Source: GCA-002790615 sp964438025 (GTDB taxonomy: Bacteria; Patescibacteriota; Minisyncoccia; Moranbacterales; UBA2206). From it: a stretch of 13,699 nucleotides of DNA. This document shows, in pieces, positions 6,264 through 13,261 of this stretch; within the stretch, counting starts at the first letter, position 1; each line of letters starts with the position of its first letter. The notes below the pieces were generated by a model, which made no database searches, was not told the origin of the DNA, and saw only the letters and a program-made list of their open reading frames with translations. Location of the stretch: contig CAYTIK010000025.1 in NCBI GenBank assembly GCA_964438025.1, positions 1 to 13,699 on the forward strand. Reading direction: 5' to 3'. The translations under genes were made by a program, and so were the position numbers.

Positions 6264-7604
6264 GATAATTTAAAAGTTCCACCGCAAAATATCGAGGCGG
6301 AAAGATCGGTTTTGGGTTCTTTGATGCTTGATAAGGACGCGATTATCCGTGTGGCTAATTTGATACGCGTCGGTGATTTTTATAAAGACGACCATAACCT
6401 GATTTACGAAGCTATGGTGGAACTTTACGAAAAACGCGAACCGATAGATGTTTTGAGTTTATCCAACCGCCTGGAAGAAAAAAACCAATTGGATAAAGTC
6501 GGCGGCTCGAGCTATCTTACTTCTCTGGTTAATTCCGTGCCGTCCAGTTCCAATGTGGAACATTACGCCAAAGTGGTCCAGAAAAAATCGACCTTGCGCA
6601 AATTAATTACTGCTTCTGGCGAAATTACTGAAATGGGCTACAAAGAATCGGAAGACGTGGAAAAAATCCTGGACGAAGCCGAACAAAAACTTTTCACTGT
6701 TTCGCAAAAATATATCAAGCAGGATTTTGTCTCGATTAAATCTATTTTGGAATCGGCTTTCAATCGGATTGATGAATTGCATAAAGGCGACCACAAATTG
6801 CGCGGTGTCCCCTGCGGCTTTCCTGATCTGGACAATCTTTTAGCCGGTTTTCAAAAATCTGACCTGGTCATCATTGCCTCCCGCCCATCAATCGGAAAAA
6901 CTTCCCTGGCTTTGGATTTGGCCCGTCAAATGGCTGTCCAACAAAAAGTACCCATTGGCGTATTTTCCTTGGAAATGTCTTCTGACCAGTTGATTGACAG
7001 GATGCTGGCCGCCCAATCCGGAGTAGATCTTTGGCGGCTACGTACCGGCCGGTTAAAATCCGAAGGCGAAGACGATGATTTCCAAAAGATCGGCGAGGCG
7101 ATGGGTATTTTGAGCGAAGCGCCGATTTTCATCGACGATGCCGGCTCTTCCAATGTGATGGAAATGCGCACGATGGCCCGCCGGCTGCAAGCGGAACACA
7201 ATGTCGGCGTGATTATTATTGATTATCTGCAATTGATGGAAGGCCGTTCCGGCGGCGATAACCGTGTGAATGAAATTTCTGAAATTTCCCGGGCCCTCAA
7301 ACAATTGGCGCGCGAACTAAATATTCCAATTATTGCTTTGTCTCAATTGTCCCGCGCCGTCGAATCTCGCAGCCCGCAAATTCCCAAACTGTCCGATTTG
7401 CGCGAATCCGGCTCTATTGAACAAGACGCGGACATCGTCATCTTCCTTTACCGTGAAGACCGCGAAAAACCGGACACGCCGAATAAAAATATCATTGAAT
7501 TGCATATCGCCAAGCACCGCAACGGTCCGGTCGGCCGAGTTTCGCTTTATTTTGATGAAAGAATTACTTCTTTCAAATCATTGGAAAGAGCGCACACGGA
7601 ATAA
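6261..7604 (+). CDS. dnaB: Replicative DNA helicase DnaB
   Basis: DnaB is the hexameric 5'-3' helicase that unwinds the chromosome at the replication fork and binds primase. The 447-residue protein opens with the classic PPQNIEAERSVLGSLMLD of the N-terminal domain (about 7-108), followed by a linker and the RecA-like ATPase. Walker A is ASRPSIGKTS (206-215, Lys213, Thr214), the catalytic Glu238 lies in SLEMS, and Walker B is IIIDYLQL (Asp321). Further DnaB motifs are SQLSRAVESR, LSDLRESGSIEQDADIV and AKHRNGPVG. There is no intein and length is normal. It is separated from recR by an AT-only spacer and its ATG lies within a predicted stem. Confidence 0.98.
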   Translation: MDNLKVPPQNIEAERSVLGSLMLDKDAIIRVANLIRVGDFYKDDHNLIYEAMVELYEKREPIDVLSLSNRLEEKNQLDKVGGSSYLTSLVNSVPSSSNVEHYAKVVQKKSTLRKLITASGEITEMGYKESEDVEKILDEAEQKLFTVSQKYIKQDFVSIKSILESAFNRIDELHKGDHKLRGVPCGFPDLDNLLAGFQKSDLVIIASRPSIGKTSLALDLARQMAVQQKVPIGVFSLEMSSDQLIDRMLAAQSGVDLWRLRTGRLKSEGEDDDFQKIGEAMGILSEAPIFIDDAGSSNVMEMRTMARRLQAEHNVGVIIIDYLQLMEGRSGGDNRVNEISEISRALKQLARELNIPIIALSQLSRAVESRSPQIPKLSDLRESGSIEQDADIVIFLYREDREKPDTPNKNIIELHIAKHRNGPVGRVSLYFDERITSFKSLERAHTE

Positions 7605-7719
7605 AATTTTTAATTTCCAATTTTTAATTTTTAAATAAATATTAATTTATAAATTTTTAAACATTAAAAATTAAAACATTATTTATAAAATTACAAAATT
7701 AAAAATTTAAAAATTACCT
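7605..7719. repeat. AT-only spacer with AATTTTTAA-type repeats
   Basis: The 115 bases between dnaB and recR are almost pure A and T, built from AATTTTTAA and TTAAAAATT runs. AATTTTTAAAT (7626-7636) and ATTTAAAAATT (7705-7715) are an exact 11-bp inverted repeat. This resembles the low-complexity spacers common in Patescibacteria. It could fold as an AT hairpin or act as a weak terminator, but I see no defined site. Confidence 0.45.
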
Positions 7720-8307
7720 ATGTTTCCCAAAGCTTTTAAAAAACTGATTGAAAATTTTTCCGCCTTGCCTTCCATCGGCCCTAAAATGGCCGAGCGTTTG
7801 GTTTTGTATCTTTTTAAGCAGGATAAGATTCGACTGGCGGAATTTGCCGAAAATCTCTTAGCCATCCAGCAACTAGGTTTTTGCCGGAAGTGTTTCAATA
7901 TTGCTGAAAAGGATTTGTGCGAAATTTGCCAGGATATTAAAAGAAACTCTAAAATTATCTGCGTTGTTGAGGAACCGTTGGATATCATTTCCATCGAAAA
8001 AACCCGGGCTTTTAACGGCCTTTATCATGTCTTAGGCGGAGTAATTTCCTTAAGCCGGGAAATTGTACCCTTAAAAATAAGCGAATTGGTTAAGCGCATC
8101 ACCCAGGAAAAAATTACGGAAGTGATTATCGCCACCAATCCGACGACCGAGGGCGACACCACTGCGCTATATCTTAAGAATCAAATCAAAACTTTGCCGG
8201 TCAAAATCACTCGCTTGGCGCGCGGACTTTCCACCGGCGGTGACATTGAATATGCCGATGAAATTACTTTAAGCTCCGCCCTCTCTAATCGGAAAGAAAT
8301 AAAATAG
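7720..8307 (+). CDS. recR: Recombination mediator RecR
   Basis: RecR works with RecO (and RecF) to load RecA on single-stranded gaps. The 195-residue protein shows the helix-hairpin-helix LPSIGPKMAERLVLYL (16-31), a C4 zinc finger (Cys55, Cys58, Cys67, Cys70) and a Toprim domain with VVEEPLD (82-88) and ATNPTTEGDTTALYL, then the C-terminal Walker-B-like region ending in GGDIEYADEITLSSALSNRK. Length matches the family (about 200). It follows dnaB after the AT-only spacer and ends two bases before the convergent GIY-YIG gene. The usual neighbours dnaX and ybaB are not here. Confidence 0.97.
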   Translation: MFPKAFKKLIENFSALPSIGPKMAERLVLYLFKQDKIRLAEFAENLLAIQQLGFCRKCFNIAEKDLCEICQDIKRNSKIICVVEEPLDIISIEKTRAFNGLYHVLGGVISLSREIVPLKISELVKRITQEKITEVIIATNPTTEGDTTALYLKNQIKTLPVKITRLARGLSTGGDIEYADEITLSSALSNRKEIK

Positions 8308-8315
8308 TTTTATTT
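8297..8315. terminator. AT hairpin at the recR/GIY-YIG convergence
   Basis: AAATAAAA (8297-8304) and TTTTATTT (8308-8315) are perfect complements with the recR stop codon TAG as the three-base loop; the second arm also covers the stop of the convergent gene. A-runs and T-runs lie on both sides, so it may serve as a weak bidirectional terminator in a two-base intergenic gap. The AT-only stem makes this uncertain. Confidence 0.35.
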
Positions 8316-8549
8316 TATCAATTTTATTTTTTCTTTTTTCGATAATTGCTTAATGCGATATTCCGCCTTGGTAGCTAATGACCGACTGCGGAATTTTTTC
8401 GCGTAAACTAATTTAACCGGCCGGCGAGCGGCCGTATATTTAGAACCCAATTTAGAAGAATTATGTTCGCGCACTCTTCTGTTTAAATCCACCGTGATAC
8501 CGGTGTATAAAGTTTTATCCTTGCATTTAAGAAGATATAAATAATACAT
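8310..8549 (-). CDS. GIY-YIG nuclease family protein
   Basis: This 79-residue protein is a single GIY-YIG domain of the YhbQ/UPF0213 type: YLYLLKC (3-9) and LYTGIT (14-19) are the two signature strands, followed by NRRVREHN (23-30), KYTAARRPVKLVY and Glu63 in AEYRIKQLSKKEK. The Tyr, Arg, His and Glu residues expected in the active site are present, so it could cleave DNA, although the cellular role of these stand-alone domains is poorly known. It starts one base after the stop of the transglutaminase-like gene and is the last gene of the mnmA operon. It has no targeting signal. Confidence 0.9.
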   Translation of the reverse strand: MYYLYLLKCKDKTLYTGITVDLNRRVREHNSSKLGSKYTAARRPVKLVYAKKFRSRSLATKAEYRIKQLSKKEKIKLIK

Positions 8550-8550
8550 C

Positions 8551-9162
8551 TTATTTTTTCCACTCTATTATTTTTCCCGCTTCAATTTCAATCGGCTCGG
8601 CCTTCCTTAAATTCCGGATTTGTTTACGATTTAATATCGGAAAGTGTTTGACTTTGGCCAAATATTCTGGAATATAATCGATTTCTCCTTTAGTTGTCAT
8701 CCAGTTCAATTTATCGAAGCACTGAAGATTGACGGCTGGCGAAAAGCTACGCAATGTTTTCCGGCCCTGGTTATCAAAATATTCATGAAAGTAACTCATC
8801 GCCAATTCTCGGATAGAATCATAAACTGGCTCTCGATAACGCAGCACGGAATGGTTAGTTTTGGAAATCGCGCCCCAAAATCCATTTTTTTGGTAAACCG
8901 CTACCACGTGATCAAGATCATTTTTGTTGGCAGTTAGGTCTAATAATAGCGGCGGATAACCATGGAGGCGTAAAATAAGAGCCGCCAACACAGCTCCTTC
9001 CGTGCAATGGCAAATCTTTTTTTCCAGCACCAACATTGGTGAGAAATCGGTTTCCCCGTTTTTTTCAAAATTAAACGGCATTTGATTGAGAAAATCCTGA
9101 ATTTTGGCTGGCGTATTTAATTTTTTAAAAATTTTTAGTTCTTTCTTGCCCAATCCGAACAT
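8551..9162 (-). CDS. Transglutaminase-like cysteine protein
   Basis: The 203-residue protein resembles the transglutaminase-like (papain-fold) superfamily: CTEGAVLAALILRLHGYPP (53-71) matches the catalytic-Cys helix, with Cys53 at the usual distance from Arg65 and Gly68; DHVVAV supplies His85; and GFWGAISKTNH (94-104) matches the strand that usually carries the third catalytic residue. At the position where Asp is expected I see Ser100, with Asn103 nearby, so the triad may be incomplete. There is no signal peptide, so it is probably cytoplasmic. Substrate and reaction are unknown. It lies 19 bases after mnmA and one base before the GIY-YIG gene, in one operon, which does not itself indicate a role in tRNA thiolation. 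Confidence 0.7.
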   Translation of the reverse strand: MFGLGKKELKIFKKLNTPAKIQDFLNQMPFNFEKNGETDFSPMLVLEKKICHCTEGAVLAALILRLHGYPPLLLDLTANKNDLDHVVAVYQKNGFWGAISKTNHSVLRYREPVYDSIRELAMSYFHEYFDNQGRKTLRSFSPAVNLQCFDKLNWMTTKGEIDYIPEYLAKVKHFPILNRKQIRNLRKAEPIEIEAGKIIEWKK

Positions 9163-9181
9163 TTTTGTGTTTATAATTTTA

Positions 9182-10282
9182 TTAATCTAGGCTAATTATA
9201 CCCCCACCTAAAACCACTTCCTTTCGGTAAAACACCGCCGACTGCCCTGAAGTTAAAGCAAACTGTGGTTTTTTTAATTTTATTTTCCAACGTTTTCCGA
9301 TTGGAATGATTTCACAGGCATAGCGCTCCTGGCTGGAACGCACCTTGACTTCAGCTGTTATTTTTTTGGTTAAATTATTGAAAGCAATCCAATTCGCATC
9401 TTGGATAAAAAAAGTATCTGAATATGCCGCTGATTTTTTTCCGACGATTACTTTATTTTCACAACGATTGATATCTAAAACATAATGGGATTCAGCCAAG
9501 CCGCCGAGAGCCAATCCTTTTCTTTGCCCAATCGTAAAGTTATGGATTCCTTGATGGTTTCCTAATTTTTTTCCTTTTTCATCCACAATCAGACCCGACT
9601 CTTTTGAAGTAGTACTAAAAAGTAAATTATAACTATCCCCCTCAATGAAATCCTGGCTTTCTATCTTTTTGGCATAAGCGCCAAAACCGGATTTTATCGC
9701 CATTTTTTTTACCTCTTCTTTTTTTAATTCACCCAAGGGAAAAATAGTTTTTTGGAGCTGACTCTGTTTAAGGCGATAAAGAAAATAGGATTGATCTTTT
9801 TGCGAATCTTTTCCTGCCAAAAGCAGCCAGCATTTTTTCTCTGGATCATATTTTACCCGCGCGTAATGACCAGTCGCGAAATAATCAAATTTCATCCCCT
9901 CGGCCACAATTTTTTTGAGTAAAAATCCGAATTTTAATTTCTGATTGCAAATGACGCAAGGATTGGGAGTCCGGCCGGCTAAATATTCTTTACGGAAAGA
10001 ATCTAAAACATATTTTTCATATTCCGGAACCAGATTGATAATTTTGTGTTTCAATCCCATTTTTTGCATCGCTTTTTGACCGTCTCGGATATCCTCCTTC
10101 TCTCCGGGTCCATAGCAAGCGCTTTTTCCGGATTTGAAATTTTTTTGCTTGTCATCCCAAATTTTCATCGTCACACCTATCACATTGTAGCCCTGTTTTT
10201 TCAATAAATAAGCCGCCATAGTCGAGTCTACTCCGCCGCTAATCCCTACAGCTACAATTAGTTTTTTCTTTATAACTTTCAT
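9182..10282 (-). CDS. mnmA: tRNA-specific 2-thiouridylase MnmA
   Basis: MnmA adds sulfur to C2 of the wobble uridine (U34) in tRNAs for Lys, Glu and Gln. The 366-residue protein shows the ATP-pyrophosphatase loop SGGVDS (15-20), TPNPCVICNQKLKFG (105-119), ATGHYAR, KDQSYFLYRL (162-171), then the central and C-terminal beta-barrel domains (IGQRKGL, LTSGQSAVFY). The active-site cysteine equivalent to E. coli Cys102 is Cys112. The family's second cysteine (E. coli Cys199, in an SQ-x-x-CFI motif) is absent: the segment reads ESQDFIEGD (208-216). Instead Cys109 takes the place of the usual Asp in PNPD, and Cys56 lies in the SACYGPGEKEDIRD segment. It heads a minus-strand operon. Confidence 0.96.
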   Translation of the reverse strand: MKVIKKKLIVAVGISGGVDSTMAAYLLKKQGYNVIGVTMKIWDDKQKNFKSGKSACYGPGEKEDIRDGQKAMQKMGLKHKIINLVPEYEKYVLDSFRKEYLAGRTPNPCVICNQKLKFGFLLKKIVAEGMKFDYFATGHYARVKYDPEKKCWLLLAGKDSQKDQSYFLYRLKQSQLQKTIFPLGELKKEEVKKMAIKSGFGAYAKKIESQDFIEGDSYNLLFSTTSKESGLIVDEKGKKLGNHQGIHNFTIGQRKGLALGGLAESHYVLDINRCENKVIVGKKSAAYSDTFFIQDANWIAFNNLTKKITAEVKVRSSQERYACEIIPIGKRWKIKLKKPQFALTSGQSAVFYRKEVVLGGGIISLD

Positions 10283-10306
10283 ATTTTTATTCTACCTCGT
10301 AATTTA

Positions 10307-10335
10307 ATTCTAATTTAATACTAATTATTTAGCAA
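10307..10335 (-). promoter_or_regulatory. mnmA operon promoter
   Basis: The minus strand reads TTGCTA (10330-10335), 17 bases, TAGAAT (10307-10312), the same -10 box as the corA promoter. The start would be near 10300, and the mnmA ATG at 10282 is preceded by a GAGGT sequence about 11 bases upstream, a somewhat long spacing. Confidence 0.5.
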
Positions 10336-10380
10336 CAAATATATCTGGATAATTTAAAAAATATAAACCGCCTTAGCATA

Positions 10381-10484
10381 GTAAAATGCTATAAATTCGA
10401 GACGAAATGAATGTAAAAAAACTTCTCTTAAAGCGTCAGCGTCTTGAGAAGTTTTAATGAATGAGTCCGAATTTATCATTTTAC
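10381..10484. repeat. Large nested palindromic element
   Basis: This 104-base segment folds almost end to end. GTAAAATG (10381-10388) and ATAAATTCG (10391-10399) pair with CGAATTTAT (10468-10476) and CATTTTAC (10477-10484), 17 bp with a two-base bulge. GAC/GTC continues the stem (10401-10403, 10465-10467). An inner stem AAAACTTCTC (10418-10427) with GAGAAGTTTT (10446-10455) has a small AAGCG/CGTCTT tip. The large internal loop carries AATGAATG on both sides in the same orientation (10406-10413, 10456-10463). It lies between rplU and mnmA and encodes no convincing protein. It may be a mobile palindromic repeat or a structured RNA. Confidence 0.6.
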
Positions 10485-10502
10485 GAGCTGGGCGGGCTTT
10501 TC

Positions 10503-10522
10503 CCTGCCTGCAGGCAGGCAGG
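10503..10522. repeat. CCTGCCTGCAGGCAGG palindrome
   Basis: A perfect 16-bp palindrome (10503-10518) followed by another CAGG, so CCTG twice then CAGG three times. From memory, palindromes of this kind, giving peptides such as LPACRQAG when read through, are widespread in Patescibacteria genomes. Multi-copy status cannot be seen from one window. Confidence 0.6.
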
Positions 10523-10527
10523 TTAGT

Positions 10528-10553
10528 CCACCTTCTTTTTAAAAAGAAGGTGG
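10528..10553 (-). terminator. Perfect palindrome after rplU, possible terminator
   Basis: CCACCTTCTTTTT (10528-10540) and AAAAAGAAGGTGG (10541-10553) are exact complements, a 26-bp palindrome about 12 bases past the rplU stop. It could end rplU transcription, but the bases after the stem on the minus strand are not a T-run, so a repeat element or RNA-stabilising hairpin is equally possible. Confidence 0.45.
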
Positions 10554-10565
10554 AAGATAAAAAAA

Positions 10566-10874
10566 TCAAGCAATCTTTGTAATCTCCACTTCCGTCAATA
10601 CTTGGCGATGGCCGAATTTCACTTTATATCTTTTCTTGGCCTTAAATTTAATGCCGGTCACTTTTTTGCCTTGGGCGGTTTTGATTATTTTTCCTTCCAC
10701 CTTAGCACCCTTGACCATAGAAGTACCAATTTTTACTCCCTTTTCATCCCCCATAAACAAAACCTCCGCAAAGACAATTTTACCGCCTTCTTTCCCTTCC
10801 AATTTTTCTACTTTAATCTTATCGCCCACTGCGACTTTGTATTGTTTCCCGCCAGTTTTTATAATTGCTAACAT
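10566..10874 (-). CDS. rplU: 50S ribosomal protein L21
   Basis: L21 is an early-assembling protein of the large ribosomal subunit that binds 23S rRNA. The 102-residue product matches family length (about 103) and motifs: IIKTGGKQYKVAVGDKIKVEKL at the N terminus (4-25), VKIGTSMVKGAKVEG in the middle, and the basic segment KFKAKKRYKVKFGHRQVLTEVEI at the end. It stops with TGA, so TGA is a normal stop here. rpmA (L27), its usual downstream partner, is missing; instead a block of palindromes follows. It has a full-consensus promoter but no visible Shine-Dalgarno in its AT-only leader. Confidence 0.97.
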   Translation of the reverse strand: MLAIIKTGGKQYKVAVGDKIKVEKLEGKEGGKIVFAEVLFMGDEKGVKIGTSMVKGAKVEGKIIKTAQGKKVTGIKFKAKKRYKVKFGHRQVLTEVEITKIA

Positions 10875-10907
10875 TAGTATAATTAGTAATAAAAAATTAT
10901 CTAATCA

Positions 10908-10936
10908 ATTATAGCCTTTCCTTTCTTTGATGTCAA
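10908..10936 (-). promoter_or_regulatory. Full-consensus rplU promoter
   Basis: The minus strand reads TTGACA (10931-10936), exactly 17 bases, TATAAT (10908-10913): a perfect housekeeping-sigma consensus, as expected for a ribosomal protein gene. The start would be near 10901, leaving a leader of about 27 bases. Confidence 0.85.
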
Positions 10937-10968
10937 CTCGCCTGCTTTAATAAAAATCGCCATCAGTC

Positions 10969-10997
10969 TGGACAAAAGTTCGCCAAAACGCTAGCAT
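10969..10997 (+). promoter_or_regulatory. Possible promoter of the PEGA protein gene
   Basis: TGGACA (10969-10974), 17 bases, TAGCAT (10992-10997) is the best promoter-like pair upstream of the plus-strand gene at 11052, but both boxes deviate from consensus. Confidence 0.3.
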
Positions 10998-11051
10998 TAG
11001 ACTCAGAGCAAATCTCTCTATCGGTTATTAACGAAAGTAAAAAAATATTTT

Positions 11052-12521
11052 ATGGAAAAAGTCAGAAGATCTATCTTTTTTTGGACGCTTACGCTTCTTT
11101 TTTTTGTCATTGCGCCAGCTTTAGTTTTGTATGCCCGCGGCTACCGCATTGACTTCCAAAAAGACGTCTTTGTCCACAGCGGAACCATCGCACTTAAAAC
11201 CAATCCCCAGGATGTACAGATTTCACTTAATGGTAGATTAGAAGAAGCTACGGCCAGCCGGATGAATAATTCTCTCAATGTTTCTGGCCTAATCCCGCGA
11301 GAATATCGCTTAACTATTTCCGCTTCCGGTTTTAATGACTGGAACAAAAAAACTGAAGTGCATAGCGGTCTGGCCAGTGAATTTTGGAATATCCTACTCA
11401 CCCGGAAAGAATATGCCAAAACCACTTATGCCACTAGCTCAGTAGAAAAGTTTTTCATTTCTCCTGAAGATAAATTTATTGCTTTAGAAAATTTGCAAGA
11501 CGGCGTAACAACCGTGGATATCCTGAATATAAAAAATAATGAGCTAACTCAAACTTATTCTTTCTCGGACTGGCAGCTCATTCCAGCAGCGCGCAAAGAA
11601 AATATCGAATGGTCCCCCAAAGAAGACCACTTGCTTATTCCTTTGGAGAAAAAGTCTCCGTTAGAAAATACCGCGATTATTTTTTCTTATTTTGTGGCCA
11701 ATCCGGCAGATGGAACTTCTTTCAATCTCAATGAATTTTTAGAAAAAGAAGATCTAAAAAACACCCGCTGGCATCCGAAAGATAAGGATTATCTTTTTTT
11801 CCTTGAAGGTACAAATCTTTTTCGCGCCAGTATTACCGATAAAAATGACTTGATTTTAGTCGACCAAGATGTTTCCAGTTTTGATTTGGCGGATAATGGT
11901 GTTTATTATTCTCAACTGCCCAATGAGCTGGTTTTTCGAAAAAATCTGGATGGAAAGAGTGGAAAAATCCAAATAACTTTTACTTCTCCCAAGGAAAATC
12001 AAGTTTTAAACGAAAAATTAATCGTTTATGACGAAACTCGAATTGCCTTTTTAGATAAAGATAAAAATCTTTTTCTTTTTAACCAGGGTCAGTACAAAGA
12101 ATATCTCCAGAAAATCGGCAGCTCGGTGGAGGGGATCCAGTTTTCGGATGACGGAAAAAAATTGCTTTTTTGGAGCACCAATGAAATTTCCGTCCATTTT
12201 TTAAGAGACTGGAATGTCCAGCCGCTCCGAGTAGAAAATGAAACCAAGGAAATTACCCGCTACGCGGAAAAAGTTAATAATGTCCAGTGGTTCAAGGATT
12301 ATGAACATGTTATTTTTGCTATCGGTCCTTTCATCAAAATAATTGAATTAGACAATCGCGACTACCGCATTTGCAACGATCTGCTGACAACGGAAACGAA
12401 TACTTCCAAGATAGTTTACAACCATTATCTGGAAAAAATGTTTTTTTCCGATCAAGCGGAAAATAATAATTCCTTCTTTTCCATTGATATTCCCGAAAAA
12501 ACCACTTTCTTGGGATTATAG
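11052..12521 (+). CDS. Membrane-anchored PEGA-domain protein with propeller-like region
   Basis: The 489-residue product begins with basic residues (KVRR) and one membrane segment (about 9-28), so the bulk is probably exported and anchored as a type II protein. Residues about 43-118 match a PEGA domain: a short beta-sandwich with TIALKTNPQDVQISLNG and GLIPREYRLTISASGFNDW. The rest (about 125-489) contains repeats such as FFISPEDKFIALENL, IEWSPKEDHLLIPL, IQFSDDGKKLLFWS and VQWFKDYEHVIFAIG, which look like blades of a TolB- or WD40-like beta-propeller. This architecture recurs in Patescibacteria envelopes; the ligand and role are unknown. No clear Shine-Dalgarno is present. The gene is convergent with the metalloprotease gene, 12 bases between stops. 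Confidence 0.8.
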   Translation: MEKVRRSIFFWTLTLLFFVIAPALVLYARGYRIDFQKDVFVHSGTIALKTNPQDVQISLNGRLEEATASRMNNSLNVSGLIPREYRLTISASGFNDWNKKTEVHSGLASEFWNILLTRKEYAKTTYATSSVEKFFISPEDKFIALENLQDGVTTVDILNIKNNELTQTYSFSDWQLIPAARKENIEWSPKEDHLLIPLEKKSPLENTAIIFSYFVANPADGTSFNLNEFLEKEDLKNTRWHPKDKDYLFFLEGTNLFRASITDKNDLILVDQDVSSFDLADNGVYYSQLPNELVFRKNLDGKSGKIQITFTSPKENQVLNEKLIVYDETRIAFLDKDKNLFLFNQGQYKEYLQKIGSSVEGIQFSDDGKKLLFWSTNEISVHFLRDWNVQPLRVENETKEITRYAEKVNNVQWFKDYEHVIFAIGPFIKIIELDNRDYRICNDLLTTETNTSKIVYNHYLEKMFFSDQAENNNSFFSIDIPEKTTFLGL

Positions 12522-12527
12522 CTAACT

Positions 12528-12545
12528 AAAAGTTTAAAGACTTTT
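12528..12545. terminator. Weak hairpin between convergent genes
   Basis: AAAAGT (12528-12533), loop TTAAAG, ACTTTT (12540-12545) lies across the 12-base gap between the PEGA gene and the metalloprotease gene. T-rich bases follow on the plus strand, and TTAG-type sequence on the minus. A short AT-rich stem like this is at best a weak bidirectional terminator. Confidence 0.25.
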
Positions 12546-13091
12546 TATCTCCTTGCGAAGTTTTTTATAATCCGGCAGAGTTTGCGCGACCAAATCCCAA
12601 AATCTCCGGCTGTGATTAAACTCTTGCAAATGGCATAATTCATGCACGATAATATAATCCACAAGCCTTTCCGGCAAGAGCACTATCTTATAATTGTAAT
12701 TTAGATTACCCGCTTTGGAACAGCTACCCCAACGAGTTTTTTGATTACGGATAGAAATACGGCGGTAAGATAAATTATACAACTGATTAAATTCCGCCAC
12801 CCTTTTTTGCGCTAATTTTAGAGCTACTTCTTTTAACTGCAAATAATCCTTTGCATTAGTCCCGCTAAAAATACTATCTTTCGTCTTATTTTTAAATATT
12901 TTTAATTTAGCCAATACCCACTCGGATTTTTGCAAAATATAATTTTCAATATCACTCAAAGCCAAGCGCCTCGGCGCGGAAACCGCAAAACTACCATCGC
13001 AATAAATGGTTAATTTTAATCTTTTCGTCCTGCGATTTTTTCTCAAGTTGTAATCTATCTCCTCGCCTTGCAATTTTATTCTGCGTTGCAT
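12534..13091 (-). CDS. YgjP-type (DUF45, M48-related) metallopeptidase
   Basis: The 185-residue protein has the features of the YgjP/DUF45 family: an N-terminal basic beta-rich part with RTKRLKLTIYCDGSFAVSAP (21-40), KSEWVLAKL (55-63), the conserved TRWGSCS (119-125), and a zinc-binding HELCH (150-154, catalytic Glu151) with the third ligand His160 in EFNHSRRFW. Its substrate is not known; an E. coli homologue has also been described as acting on UTP. Compared with typical members (about 220-240 residues) it is short, mainly because the segment between residues 65 and 85 lacks the usual YLG-x-x-Y strands. It is cytoplasmic by appearance. The spacer upstream carries several palindromes that might regulate it. 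Confidence 0.9.
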   Translation of the reverse strand: MQRRIKLQGEEIDYNLRKNRRTKRLKLTIYCDGSFAVSAPRRLALSDIENYILQKSEWVLAKLKIFKNKTKDSIFSGTNAKDYLQLKEVALKLAQKRVAEFNQLYNLSYRRISIRNQKTRWGSCSKAGNLNYNYKIVLLPERLVDYIIVHELCHLQEFNHSRRFWDLVAQTLPDYKKLRKEIKSL

Positions 13092-13164
13092 ACTACCTAA
13101 TTTTACCTGCTTTAAGTATAACAGAAAAAATAAAAAAACACCTAAAAAAGAGACATTTTTACTT

Positions 13165-13200
13165 TTAGTCAGAATATTGCATATGCAATAAGTTGACTAA
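13165..13200. repeat. Palindrome centred on TATTGCATATGCAATA
   Basis: A perfect 16-bp palindrome (13175-13190) is flanked by TTAGTCA (13165-13171) and TGACTAA (13194-13200), also exact complements, with three unpaired bases on each side. The size and symmetry fit an operator for a dimeric repressor or a cruciform. It lies about 75 bases upstream of the minus-strand metalloprotease gene. No regulator can be named. Confidence 0.5.
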
Positions 13201-13261
13201 TTTTAATTTTCGATAAAGATAATTAATACCTACTTAAATACGTATTTTAATACTTACAAGA

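Noticed and set aside
10354..10569. Open frame of 71 codons on the minus strand
   Set aside because: It runs through all three palindromic elements after rplU and overlaps the rplU stop; its peptide is just read-through of the repeats, with no ribosome-binding site.
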